64,000 nt of DNA from Saccharopolyspora sp. NFXS83 (lineage in GTDB: Bacteria; Actinomycetota; Actinomycetes; Mycobacteriales; Pseudonocardiaceae). Shown piece after piece: positions 26,219 through 34,782 of this stretch; within the stretch, counting starts at the first letter, position 1, and each line of letters opens with the position of its first letter. Made by a program: the position numbers and the translations under genes. The notes beneath the pieces are model-generated. The model did no database searches, had not been told where the DNA came from, and saw only the letters and a program-made list of their open reading frames with translations. Location: contig NZ_JAPFGB010000031.1 in NCBI RefSeq assembly GCF_026241095.1, forward strand, positions 1 to 64,000. The letters run 5' to 3'.

Positions 26219-26648
26219 CGCGCACCTCCTGCGCCGCCAGCACCAGCTGGTGCTCCTCGCCGGAGTCGACGACGACGCCCACGCTCGGCGGCAGGTAGTG
26301 CTCGAACAGCCGTTTCGCGGGCAGCGCCACGACGTCCACCGAGCCGTCCGCGTCCGCGAGGTCGGCCGCACCGGCGTAGTCGGCGACCCGCTGCCGCGTC
26401 GAGAAGACCGGCAACCACTCGCGACCGCCGAGCAGCACCGTGGCGGCCTCGGCGTGCAGGTGCAGCGTCGCGTTGCGCAGGGACGCGAGCAGCAACGTCG
26501 GGTCCGGGCGTTCCTCCGCCGCCTGCCAGCTGCGTGCCGCCAGCACCAGCACCGGTTCGGGTTCCGGCGGAGGTGCCGATTCCTGCTCCAGGGGAGGCTC
26601 CAGAGCAGGTGAGAGGAGATCCCCGGACAGCGTCAGCACCTCACGCAT
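26211..26648 (-). CDS. SseB-family N-terminal domain protein
   Basis: 145 residues. The SseB N-terminal fold is suggested by LHAEAATVLLGGREWLPVF, STRQRVADYAGAADL, VALPAKRLFEHYLPPSVG and VVVDSGEEHQLVL. In actinobacteria this domain appears beside WXG100/T7SS genes, and its function is unsettled. First gene of a four-gene overlapping operon. The N-terminal 35 residues are Pro/Glu-rich and variable. Confidence 0.75.
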   Translation of the reverse strand: MREVLTLSGDLLSPALEPPLEQESAPPPEPEPVLVLAARSWQAAEERPDPTLLLASLRNATLHLHAEAATVLLGGREWLPVFSTRQRVADYAGAADLADADGSVDVVALPAKRLFEHYLPPSVGVVVDSGEEHQLVLAAQEVRDA

Positions 26649-26805
26649 CCAGCACCGCCAACATCCTGACCAGCACGTTCATCCGCGTTTTCCCTTCCGC
26701 ACCGCCCATTCCCGGCGCCGGCGACCGCCTCCCCCATGAGATGATCTCCAGCGCCCGGAGGACGCTAACAGCGCGGATTCACACGCGTGGCCACTTCGGA
26801 GAACG

Positions 26806-27057
26806 TCACACGGAACCCGTACCGCGCACCGCCGAGAGAAAGTCCGCCCACCGCCGAGCGGAAACGACGAGCACCCCGGTCTCCGGCGACTTGGAGTCGC
26901 GAACCCCGACGAAGCCCCCACCAGGAGCCACCTCGACGCAGTTGGCACTGCTGTTGCTATAGCTGGACTTTTGCCAGTTCAACGCCACCTCTACACAGTT
27001 GGCAGTGGTTGCGCTGCGGCTGGACTTTCGCCAGACGACGGCGGGCTGTTCGGTCAT
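26806..27057 (-). CDS. DUF397 protein, two motif copies
   Basis: 83 residues: two consecutive WRKSS-type motifs (WRKSSRSATTANCVEVA and WQKSSYSNSSANCVEVA) and the usual DUF397 tail (GVRDSKSPETGVLVVSARRW). ATG overlaps the stop of the upstream DUF397 gene by 4 nt. DUF397 proteins are encoded next to DUF5753 XRE regulators across actinobacteria and are thought to work with them; the mechanism is not settled. Confidence 0.88.
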   Translation of the reverse strand: MTEQPAVVWRKSSRSATTANCVEVALNWQKSSYSNSSANCVEVAPGGGFVGVRDSKSPETGVLVVSARRWADFLSAVRGTGSV

Positions 27058-27359
27058 CCCTCTTCCCTGCTGACGAAGGCGACGAAGTCCAGCCATCGCC
27101 GAGCAGGAACGACCAGCACGCCGTCATCCGGCGACTTGGAGTCGCGAACACCGACGGAGTCACGCTCGTGAGCCACCTCAACACAGTTCGCGGCGCTGAT
27201 ACTCCTGCTGGACTTGCGCCAGCGCAGAGGGATCTCGACGCAGTTGGCGGTGCTGTTGCTGTAGCTGGACTTCTTCCAGTTGAACGCCACTTCAACGCAG
27301 TTGGCGCTACTCGCGCTATGGCCGGACTTGCGCCAGCGGACCGCTGGGCGGTCGCTCAC
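27054..27359 (-). CDS. DUF397 protein, three motif copies
   Basis: 101 residues with three motifs in a row (WRKSGHSASSANCVEVA, WKKSSYSNSTANCVEIP, WRKSSRSISAANCVEVA), then GVRDSKSPDDGVLVVPARRW. GTG start overlapping the single-motif gene's TGA (GTGA). The triple arrangement is longer than the usual 60-80 residues and must come from internal duplication of the WRKSS unit. Confidence 0.88.
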   Translation of the reverse strand: MSDRPAVRWRKSGHSASSANCVEVAFNWKKSSYSNSTANCVEIPLRWRKSSRSISAANCVEVAHERDSVGVRDSKSPDDGVLVVPARRWLDFVAFVSREEG

Positions 27360-27553
27360 GAGTCTTCGCCGCCGACGAACCCGACGAAGTCCAACCACCG
27401 CCGAGCCGAGAAGATCAGCACACCGTCGTCGGACGACTTGGAGTCGCGAACACCGACGGAGTCGTGATCAATGGCAACTTCGACGCAGTTGGCGGTGTCC
27501 GCGCTGCGAGACGACTTGCGCCACTGCGACTCGCTGAACTGAAAGTCGTTCAT
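27356..27553 (-). CDS. DUF397 protein, one motif copy
   Basis: 65 residues, the standard family length: one WRKSSRSADTANCVEVA motif and GVRDSKSSDDGVLIFSARRW. ATG overlaps the XRE gene's stop by 4 nt. This is the direct partner position for the regulator; the two downstream DUF397 genes appear to be expanded copies. Confidence 0.9.
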   Translation of the reverse strand: MNDFQFSESQWRKSSRSADTANCVEVAIDHDSVGVRDSKSSDDGVLIFSARRWLDFVGFVGGEDS

Positions 27554-28425
27554 GTCACTAGCGTGCCACTTTCCTCGCCTGCAAGAACAGCCATGTGGCG
27601 CAACCTGTCAAGCGTTTGCTCCGGGGTGAGCGCCGCCTCCGTCAAGCTTCGCCAAGTGGCTTGATACGTCTCAATGTGCTCGTCCTCTTCGAGGAACAGG
27701 CTGGACACGAGCTGCTCCAACCAGATGAGGCTTGGCTCCTCGTCGTAAGCGAGCAGGATGAAGGCACCGGCCATTCCCGCATGCAGACCCACGTTGGAGG
27801 GAAGGATCTGCAGGGTGATGTTGCCCCGGCCCGCTTCGTCCTCCAAATGACGAAGCTGCCGCACATGACACGCCACGTCACCAGGTCGTCTTGTGAGCGC
27901 GGATTCCTCCAGAATCACATGGAGCTGGATCGGTTGTGGCCGCGAAAGCAAGTCACGCCGAGCCATCCGGTTCGCGACGAGGTCATCGATCTCCCGCTCT
28001 GGCATGGCGTCGCTGGTAGCCGAAATGACTGCCCGCGCGTACTCCGGAGTCTGCAACAGGCCAGGGATCACCAACGGCGAGTAATGCCGCAACCCCGTCG
28101 CTTCGTCCTCGAAGTCGCTCCAGGTCTGCCAGTCCGCGGGGAAATGCGCGTTGCGCGTGCGCAGCCAGCTGCGCTGCTCCGCGTGGCGGGCGATGTCGAG
28201 CAGTTCGACGCGGCGCTGCTGCGTCACCTGGTAGGAGTCCAGCAGCTTCTCCAGGTCGTCCAGGTAGATCCCGATCTCGCAGGCCTCGATCCGGTTGATC
28301 TTGCTACCGGACATGCCGAGTTTCTTGCCGACTTCGGCGGCGCTGGCGCCCTTCTCGGCGCGAATCCTGCGCAAGGTCCGCGCGAGCCGACGCGATCGTG
28401 CGGACGGTCCAGGACGGCGGGGCAT
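27550..28425 (-). CDS. XRE-family regulator with DUF5753 domain
   Basis: 291 residues. The N-terminal helix-turn-helix is at about 10-65 (LARTLRRIRAEKGASAAEV, KLGMSGSKINRIE). A C-terminal DUF5753 domain follows (LRHYSPLVIPGLLQTPEYAR, ANRMARRDLLSRPQP, HVILEESAL, ILPSNVGLHAGM). AGGAGATCGTTG precedes the ATG. It heads an overlapping operon with three DUF397 genes, the WhiJ-like arrangement known from Streptomyces. Inverted repeats in the divergent promoter region are candidate autoregulatory operators. Confidence 0.93.
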   Translation of the reverse strand: MPRRPGPSARSRRLARTLRRIRAEKGASAAEVGKKLGMSGSKINRIEACEIGIYLDDLEKLLDSYQVTQQRRVELLDIARHAEQRSWLRTRNAHFPADWQTWSDFEDEATGLRHYSPLVIPGLLQTPEYARAVISATSDAMPEREIDDLVANRMARRDLLSRPQPIQLHVILEESALTRRPGDVACHVRQLRHLEDEAGRGNITLQILPSNVGLHAGMAGAFILLAYDEEPSLIWLEQLVSSLFLEEDEHIETYQATWRSLTEAALTPEQTLDRLRHMAVLAGEESGTLVT

Positions 28426-28484
28426 CAACGATCTCCTGTCGTTGCGGGGAATGTGCTTCCAGCCTGACAGGAATAATCAGCGCT

Positions 28485-28533
28485 CGCGATCACTCGATCG
28501 CGTAATTGCGAGCCCTCTTGCGTTCACGCAATT
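28485..28533. promoter_or_regulatory. Inverted repeats between XRE regulator and divergent gene
   Basis: Two palindromes with 4-nt spacers: CGCGATC-actc-GATCGCG (28485-28502) and TTGCG-ttca-CGCAA (28518-28531), plus an outer AATTGCG (28504-28510) facing CGCAATT (28527-28533). They lie in the 144-bp region between the XRE gene and the divergent gene at 28570 and could be operators. Confidence 0.45.
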
Positions 28534-28569
28534 CTTGAAAGCATGATCCACCCACCTCAGGAGGCAGTG

Positions 28570-28851
28570 ATGGACGACAAGATCGCACGGCTGGTGGCCG
28601 GAGAGCCGCAGCGGGAGTGGTTGTGCCGGTGCAGCGACGACGACGAGGAGATGGCCGTCTGCACCGTCGGGGTCGCCTCCGGCGATGTCGAGGTGTTCGG
28701 GCCGGAGTACCGGGGCTACTTCCGGTTGCGGTCCAGCGAGATCGCCGTCTTCCGGCGGGCGCTGGACGAGGCGATCACCCTCGCCGAGGAAGACCTCGCG
28801 CGGAAAGCGGCCCGCCCGGCCGAATCCGCGCCTCAGAGTTCGAAGCGGTAG
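28570..28851 (+). CDS. Small conserved-looking protein, function unknown
   Basis: 93 residues, acidic and soluble: MDDKIARLVAGEPQREW, a CRCSDDDEEMAVC cysteine-rich turn, VEVFGPEYRGYFRLRSSEI, then one helix (FRRALDEAITLAEEDLARK). The start is the ATG with AGGAGG upstream rather than an ATG nine codons earlier. It is divergent from the XRE/DUF397 operon and may be under its control. It overlaps the 3' end of kdpE by 19 nt, tail to tail. No family recognised. Confidence 0.7.
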   Translation: MDDKIARLVAGEPQREWLCRCSDDDEEMAVCTVGVASGDVEVFGPEYRGYFRLRSSEIAVFRRALDEAITLAEEDLARKAARPAESAPQSSKR

Positions 28852-29513
28852 CCCATGCCCGGCTCGGTGATCAGGTGGCGGGGGCGGCTCGGGTCGGCTT
28901 CGAGCTTGCGGCGCAGCTGCGCCACGTACACCCGCAGGTAGTGGAACTCGTCCGCGTAAGCCGGCCCCCACACCTCCTGCAGCAGCTGCCGCTGCGCGAC
29001 GAGCCTGCCCCGGTGGCGCACCAGGACTTCCAGCATTCCCCACTCGGTCGGCGTCAGGTGCACCTCCGCGCCCTCGCGGTGCACCTTCTTCGCCGCCAGG
29101 TCCACCTGGAACGACTCGGTCCGCACCACCGGTTCGTCCTCGGCACCCGAGACGTGCGAGCGGCGCACCGCCGCGCGCAGCCGCGCCAGGAGTTCGTCCA
29201 TGCCGAAGGGTTTCGTGACGTAGTCGTCGGCGCCGGCGTCGAGGGCGTGCACCTTGTCGGTCGACTCGGTGCGCGCGGACAGCACGATGATCGGCAGCGT
29301 GGTCCAGCCGCGCAGGCCCGCGATGACCTCGACGCCGTCCAAGTCCGGCAGGCCGAGGTCGAGCACCACCACGTCCGGTTTCGCGTCCGCCGCGACGCGC
29401 AGCGCCGTCATCCCGTCGGGGGCGACCGCCACCTCGTAGCCGTGCGCGGTGAGGTTGATGCGCAAGGCCCGCAGCAGCTGCGGCTCGTCGTCGACCACCA
29501 GGACCTTCTTCAT
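28833..29513 (-). CDS. kdpE: KdpE response regulator
   Basis: 226-residue OmpR-class regulator of the potassium operon. Receiver domain with acidic pocket VVDDEP, phospho-acceptor Asp in VVVLDLGLPD (about 52) and Lys in YVTKPFG; C-terminal winged helix with LTPTEWGML and YLRVYVAQLRRKLE. It overlaps kdpD by 4 nt. Phosphorylated by KdpD under potassium limitation, it should activate the kdp promoter upstream of 36615. Confidence 0.95.
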   Translation of the reverse strand: MKKVLVVDDEPQLLRALRINLTAHGYEVAVAPDGMTALRVAADAKPDVVVLDLGLPDLDGVEVIAGLRGWTTLPIIVLSARTESTDKVHALDAGADDYVTKPFGMDELLARLRAAVRRSHVSGAEDEPVVRTESFQVDLAAKKVHREGAEVHLTPTEWGMLEVLVRHRGRLVAQRQLLQEVWGPAYADEFHYLRVYVAQLRRKLEADPSRPRHLITEPGMGYRFEL

Positions 29514-32011
29514 CGCCCCTCCGTCGCCACCGGCAGCGCCAACACCATCGTGAGACCGCCGCCGGGCGTGTCCTCCGCGCGGATCGTGCCGTGCATGGCC
29601 TGCATGAAACCCTGCGCCACGCTCAACCCCAAGCCGACACCGGGTGGGCCGGTGTCCGCGTGGCCGCCGAGGCGCTCGAACGGGGCGAACACGGCTTCCG
29701 CGGCGTCCTCGGGCAGGCCGGGGCCGTGGTCGACGATGCGCAGCTCCACCCACCGGGCGTGCTCGCTGGCCCGCACGCTCACCCGGTCGCCGCCGTACTT
29801 CACCGCGTTCTGCACGACGTTCGCGATGACGCGCTCCAGCAGGCCGACGTCGGCGAGCACGGCGGGCAGCGACTCCTCGGTGTCGACCTCGACGCGTTCC
29901 CGGCCGTCCAAGCCCGCGAGCGCTCCCGCGACGGCCTGGTCGTAGCCCACCGGGCGCAGCTGCGGGACGATCGCGCCCGTCGCCAAGCGGGACGAGTCCA
30001 ACAGGTTGTCGACCAGATCCGTCAGCCGATCAGTGGATTCCTCCACGCCCGCCAGCAGCTCCGCCGTGTCCTGTTCGGACAGCCGCAGGCCGGGGATGCG
30101 GAGGCTGCTCACCGACGCTTTGATCGACGCCAGCGGAGTGCGCAGGTCGTGCCCCACCGCCGAGAGCAGCGCCGTGCGCAGGCGGTTCGCGTCGGCTTGG
30201 CGCTGCGCCTCCGCCGTCTCCGCCGCCATGCGCTGTTGGCGCAGCGCGACCAGCGCCTGCCCGGCCGCCGCCTCCAGCACCGTGCGGTCGTCCGCGGGCA
30301 GCGGCCTGCCGTCCGGGCGGCGCAGCGCCAAGTGCACGTCCCCGGTCACTTCGATGTCCACATCGGACTGATCTGGCCGGGTGCACGGACGGCTGCCGAT
30401 GGACGCGGCGATGTTCCAGCCGTCGTCACCGCGTTCCAGCAGCGCCGCCGACGAGAGCCCGAAGTTCTCCACCAGCTTCTCCAGCAGCCGCGGCAGCGGA
30501 TCCGGATGGGTCAGCACCGTCCGCGCGTACGAGGCGAGCAGCGCGGCCTCCGTGCGGGCGCGGGCGGCGCGCTCGGCCAACCGGGCGGCGCGGTCCACCA
30601 CGACCGCCACCATCAGGCCCGCGCCGATCATCGCGAACACCGTCACCAGCGTGCCCGGATGGCTCACCGCCAGCGAATGCCGCGGCTCGGTGAGGAAGAA
30701 GTTCAACAGCCCGCCCGCCAGCAGCGCCGTCACCACCGACGGGGCGACGCCACCGACCAGCGCCACCACCACCGTCGCCAGGAAGTAGCCGACCACGTCG
30801 GTGGAGAGCTCGAAGTTCCCCAGCAGCGCGCTGAGCACCGTCACCAGCGCCGGCAGCACGAACGCCAGCACCCAGCCCCAGACGCGACGCGTGCGGGACA
30901 GCGGATTCCGCAGGGGACGGCGGGACGGGCGCGCACCGGCCTGGCCGTGCGTGACCATGTGCACGTCGATCTTGCCGGAGCGCTGCACGACAGTGGAGCC
31001 GATGCCCTCCGCCGTCACCCTCGCCCACCGCGAGCGCCGCGACGTGCCCACCACCAGCTGCGTCGCGTCCACACCGCGGGCGAACTCCAGCAACGCCTCC
31101 GGGACGTCGTCGCCCACGACCGTGTGGAAGCTCGCGCCCACGTCGTCGGCGACCCGCCGCGCCCGAGCCAGGTTCGCCGGTGAGGCCCCGGCCAGCCCGT
31201 CGCCGCGCAGCACGTGCACCACCTGCAGCTCGGCGCCCGCGCGGGCGGCGATGCGGCGGGCGCGGCGGATCAGCGTCTCGCTCTCCGCTCCCCCGGTGAT
31301 CGCCGCGACGACCCGCTCCCTGGCCTCCCACGTGTCGGTGATCTGGCGTTCCGCGCGGTAGCGGCGCAGGGCCACGTCGACCTGGTCGGCCAGCCACAGC
31401 AGCGCCAGCTCCCGCAGCGCGGTGAGGTTGCCGGTGCGGAAGTAGTTGCCCAGCGCGGCGTCGACCTTGTCGGCGGCGTAGACGTTCCCGTGCGCCAAGC
31501 GGCGCCGCAGGGCCTGCGGCGTGATGTCGGCGAGTTCGATCTGCTCGGCGCGGCGCACCACCTCGTCGGGCACCGTTTCCTGCTGGCGCACGCCGGTGAT
31601 CGACTCGACGACGTCGTTGAGGCTCTCCAGGTGTTGCACGTTCACCGTGGACAGCACGGTGATGCCCGCTTCCAGCAGCTCCTCGACGTCCTCCCAGCGC
31701 TTCTCGTTGCGGGAACCGGGGACGTTGGTGTGCGCGAGCTCGTCGACCACCGCCACCTGGGGTTTCCGCGCCAAGACCGCGTCGAGGTCCAGCTCGGTCA
31801 CGGGCACGCCGCGGTGGGTCGTGGTGCGGCGCGGCACCTCTTCCATGCCGTCGAGCAGCCGCCGCGTCTCCTCCCGGCCGTGCGTCTCCACCAGGCCGAT
31901 CACCACGTCGGTGCCGCGCGCGCCGCGCCGCCGCGCCTCGCCGAGCATCGCGTAGGTCTTGCCCACGCCCGGCGCGGCGCCGAGGTAGATCCGCAGCTCG
32001 CCCCGCTTCAT
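29510..32011 (-). CDS. kdpD: KdpD sensor histidine kinase
   Basis: 833 residues. The KdpD N-terminal domain carries a P-loop (YLGAAPGVGKTYAMLGEARRR, 9-29) and DELAHTNVPGS. A UspA-like domain follows at about 230-360, then four hydrophobic helices (about 390-490, DUF4118), a GAF-like region, and HisKA with VGHDLRTPLAS followed by HATPase (NVVQNAVKYGG, PGVGLGLSV). AGGAAGGAACCCG precedes the ATG. It senses low potassium or turgor and phosphorylates KdpE. It lies 56 nt after kdpC. Confidence 0.95.
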   Translation of the reverse strand: MKRGELRIYLGAAPGVGKTYAMLGEARRRGARGTDVVIGLVETHGREETRRLLDGMEEVPRRTTTHRGVPVTELDLDAVLARKPQVAVVDELAHTNVPGSRNEKRWEDVEELLEAGITVLSTVNVQHLESLNDVVESITGVRQQETVPDEVVRRAEQIELADITPQALRRRLAHGNVYAADKVDAALGNYFRTGNLTALRELALLWLADQVDVALRRYRAERQITDTWEARERVVAAITGGAESETLIRRARRIAARAGAELQVVHVLRGDGLAGASPANLARARRVADDVGASFHTVVGDDVPEALLEFARGVDATQLVVGTSRRSRWARVTAEGIGSTVVQRSGKIDVHMVTHGQAGARPSRRPLRNPLSRTRRVWGWVLAFVLPALVTVLSALLGNFELSTDVVGYFLATVVVALVGGVAPSVVTALLAGGLLNFFLTEPRHSLAVSHPGTLVTVFAMIGAGLMVAVVVDRAARLAERAARARTEAALLASYARTVLTHPDPLPRLLEKLVENFGLSSAALLERGDDGWNIAASIGSRPCTRPDQSDVDIEVTGDVHLALRRPDGRPLPADDRTVLEAAAGQALVALRQQRMAAETAEAQRQADANRLRTALLSAVGHDLRTPLASIKASVSSLRIPGLRLSEQDTAELLAGVEESTDRLTDLVDNLLDSSRLATGAIVPQLRPVGYDQAVAGALAGLDGRERVEVDTEESLPAVLADVGLLERVIANVVQNAVKYGGDRVSVRASEHARWVELRIVDHGPGLPEDAAEAVFAPFERLGGHADTGPPGVGLGLSVAQGFMQAMHGTIRAEDTPGGGLTMVLALPVATEGR

Positions 32012-32067
32012 CGGGTTCCTTCCTGACGTGAACGGCCACCACCGATCCTGCCGCTCCGGCCGACCGC

Positions 32068-32682
32068 TCACCCGGTGTGGGCCGGTGCGCCGGCGATGGC
32101 GGCGTTGAGGGCGGGCACGGCGACGGTGCGTTCGGCGACCACGCCGCCCGAGGTGGCCTCCGCGATGAGGCGGTGCACCTCCGGCAGCGGCAGGCCCGTC
32201 ACGCGGGCGACCCGCGGCGCCTGCAACTCCGCGTAGGCGGGGCTGATGCCCGGATCGACTCCGCTGGCCGACGCGGTGACCGCGTCCGCGGGGACCGCTG
32301 CGGGAACCACCGCCTCCCGGACGGCGATGGCGGCTCGGCGCTCCTGCACGGCGGCGAGCAGTTCGGCGTTGTCCGCGCTCAGGTTGGAACCTCCGGACGT
32401 CGCCGGATCACCCGGGCCGAGGTTCCCGTCCGCCGACGCCGACGGCCGGGTGTGGAAGAACGGGTCCTGAGCCGGGTTCGCGGGCACCGGATCCACCCCG
32501 ATCAGCTCGGAGCCGACGACCCGGCCGTCCACCACCAGCGGCGAACCTTCCGCGTGGTCGTGCAACCCCGGCACCCGGCTCACTCCCCACACGGCCAGCG
32601 GATACCCGATGCCCAGCAGCACCGTCGCCACCAGCAGCACCCGCAACCCGGTCCCGGCCTGCCGCAGCACCGTCATGAACAT
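32068..32682 (-). CDS. kdpC: KdpC subunit of potassium-transporting ATPase
   Basis: 204 residues: one N-terminal membrane helix (about 12-34) and a periplasmic-side domain with FFHTRPSASADG, SGGSNLSADN and VTASASGVDPGISPAYAE, all diagnostic. KdpC raises the ATP affinity of KdpB in the KdpFABC complex. AGGGGAAATC precedes the ATG; it lies 36 nt after kdpB. Confidence 0.95.
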   Translation of the reverse strand: MFMTVLRQAGTGLRVLLVATVLLGIGYPLAVWGVSRVPGLHDHAEGSPLVVDGRVVGSELIGVDPVPANPAQDPFFHTRPSASADGNLGPGDPATSGGSNLSADNAELLAAVQERRAAIAVREAVVPAAVPADAVTASASGVDPGISPAYAELQAPRVARVTGLPLPEVHRLIAEATSGGVVAERTVAVPALNAAIAGAPAHTG

Positions 32683-32718
32683 GATTTCCCCTCGCCTTCC
32701 GGAATGTCGTCCACCGAG

Positions 32719-34782
32719 TCAGCCCAGCCCTGGGAGGTGGCGGACGACGAGGTCGATGAGCCAAATGCCGAGGAACGGGGTGATGACGCCGCCCACGCCG
32801 AACAGCAGCAGGTTGCGGCGCAGCAACGACGCCGCGCTCGCCGGGCGGTAGCGGACACCGCGCAGCGCCAGCGGGATCAGCGCCACGATGATCAGCGCGT
32901 TGAAGATCACCGCCGAGACGATCGCCGAGGACGGCGTCGCCAGCTGCATCACGTTCAACCGGCCCAGCTGCGGGTGGATCGCCACGAACAGCGCGGGCAG
33001 GATGGCGAAGTACTTCGCCAAGTCGTTGGCGATGCTGAACGTCGTCAACGCCCCGCGCGTGATGAGCAGCTGCTTGCCGATCTCCACGACCTCGATGAGC
33101 TTCGTCGGGTCGGAGTCGAGGTCCACCATGTTCCCGGCCTCCTTCGCGGCGGCCGTACCGGTGTTCATCGCGACCCCGACGTCGGCCTGCGCGAGGGCGG
33201 GCGCGTCGTTGGTGCCGTCGCCGGTCATCGCGACCAGCCGCCCGCCTTCCTGCTCCCGGCGGATCAGCTCCATCTTGTCCTCGGGCTTCGCCTCGGCGAG
33301 GTGGTCGTCCACCCCCGCGTCCCGCGCGATGGCGGCGGCGGTGAGCGGGTTGTCGCCGGTGACCATGACGGTGCGGATGCCCATCGCCCGCAGCTGCGCG
33401 AACCGCTGCGCCATGCCGGGTTTGACGACGTCGGAGAGCCGGACCACGCCGAGCACCCGCACGACCTCGCCGCGCTTCTCCGCGACGGCCAGCGGCGTTC
33501 CGCCGTCCCGCCCGATGCCGTCGGCCACTTCGTCCACTTCGGACTCGACCGTGCCGCCGCCGGCGCGCACCCACTCGCCCACCGCGCTCACCGCGCCCTT
33601 GCGGATCTGCCTGCCGGGCAGGTCGACGCCGCTCATCCGGGTCTGCGCGGTGAACTCGACCGCCTCGCCCGATTCCGCGGGCAGGTCGCCGAAGCGCTCG
33701 CGGCAGAACTCGACGACGCTGACGCCTTCGGGTGTGGGGTCGGCGAGGCTGGACAGGCTCGCCACCTCCGCCAGCTCCCGCTCGGAGACCTCCCCGACCG
33801 GCACCAGCTCGGTGGCCCGCCGGTTGCCGAAGGTGATGGTGCCCGTCTTGTCCAGCAGCAGCGTGTCCACGTCCCCGGCGGCCTCCACCGCGCGCCCGGA
33901 CTTGGCGAGCACGTTGCGCTGCACCAGCCGGTCCATGCCCGCGATGCCGATCGCCGAGAGCAGCGCGCCGATCGTGGTCGGGATCAGGCAGACCAGCAGC
34001 GCCGTCAGCGTCACCACCGACAGCAGCGAACCCGAGTAGCCCGCCATCGGCTGCAACGCGGTGACCGCGAGCAGGAAGACGATCGTGAGCGTGGACAGCA
34101 GGATCGTCAGCGCGATCTCGTTCGGCGTCTTCTGCCGCCGCGCGCCCTCGACGAGCGCGATCATCCGGTCCACGAAGGTCTCGCCGGGCGCGGTGCCGAT
34201 CCGCACCACGATCCGGTCCGAGAGCACCGTGGTGCCCGCCGTGACGGAACTGCGGTCGCCGCCGGATTCCCGGATCACCGGCGCGGATTCGCCGGTGATG
34301 GCGGATTCGTCGACGGTGGCGATGCCGTCGACGACGTCGCCGTCGCCGGGGATCACCTCGCCCGCCTCGACGACCACCCGGTCGCCGACGCGCAACGCGG
34401 TGCCCGCGACGGATTCCTCGCCGTGCTCCCCGATCCGGCGCGCGACCGCCTCGGATTTGGCGCGGCGCAAGGAATCGGCCTGCGCCCGGCCGCGACCTTC
34501 GGCGACCGCTTCGGCCAGGTTCGCGAACAGCACGGTGAACCACAGCCACGCCGCGACGACGACGCTGAACACGCCGGGTTCGGCGACGGTCAGCACGGTC
34601 ACCAGCACCGATCCGACCCAGACCACGAACATGACGGGGTTGGCGAGCTGGTGGCGCGGGTGCAGCTTGCGCAGCGCCCGAGGCAGCGCGGCGAGCAGTT
34701 GGCGCGGGCTGAACGCCCCGGCGGCCACGGTCCGTTCTCGGTGCGGTGCCTGCTCTTGCGGTGGGGTCAGGACGGTGGTCAT
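32719..34782 (-). CDS. kdpB: KdpB catalytic ATPase subunit
   Basis: 687-residue P-type ATPase, the energising subunit. Phosphorylation motif DKTGTIT, actuator TGES ([10 protein letters not shown]), nucleotide-binding KGA, and hinge [10 protein letters not shown] are all present, with seven membrane helices. The start overlaps kdpA by 4 nt. The N-terminal 30 residues ([15 protein letters not shown]) are variable and probably cytoplasmic. Length is standard for the family. Confidence 0.97.
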   Translation of the reverse strand: MTTVLTPPQEQAPHRERTVAAGAFSPRQLLAALPRALRKLHPRHQLANPVMFVVWVGSVLVTVLTVAEPGVFSVVVAAWLWFTVLFANLAEAVAEGRGRAQADSLRRAKSEAVARRIGEHGEESVAGTALRVGDRVVVEAGEVIPGDGDVVDGIATVDESAITGESAPVIRESGGDRSSVTAGTTVLSDRIVVRIGTAPGETFVDRMIALVEGARRQKTPNEIALTILLSTLTIVFLLAVTALQPMAGYSGSLLSVVTLTALLVCLIPTTIGALLSAIGIAGMDRLVQRNVLAKSGRAVEAAGDVDTLLLDKTGTITFGNRRATELVPVGEVSERELAEVASLSSLADPTPEGVSVVEFCRERFGDLPAESGEAVEFTAQTRMSGVDLPGRQIRKGAVSAVGEWVRAGGGTVESEVDEVADGIGRDGGTPLAVAEKRGEVVRVLGVVRLSDVVKPGMAQRFAQLRAMGIRTVMVTGDNPLTAAAIARDAGVDDHLAEAKPEDKMELIRREQEGGRLVAMTGDGTNDAPALAQADVGVAMNTGTAAAKEAGNMVDLDSDPTKLIEVVEIGKQLLITRGALTTFSIANDLAKYFAILPALFVAIHPQLGRLNVMQLATPSSAIVSAVIFNALIIVALIPLALRGVRYRPASAASLLRRNLLLFGVGGVITPFLGIWLIDLVVRHLPGLG

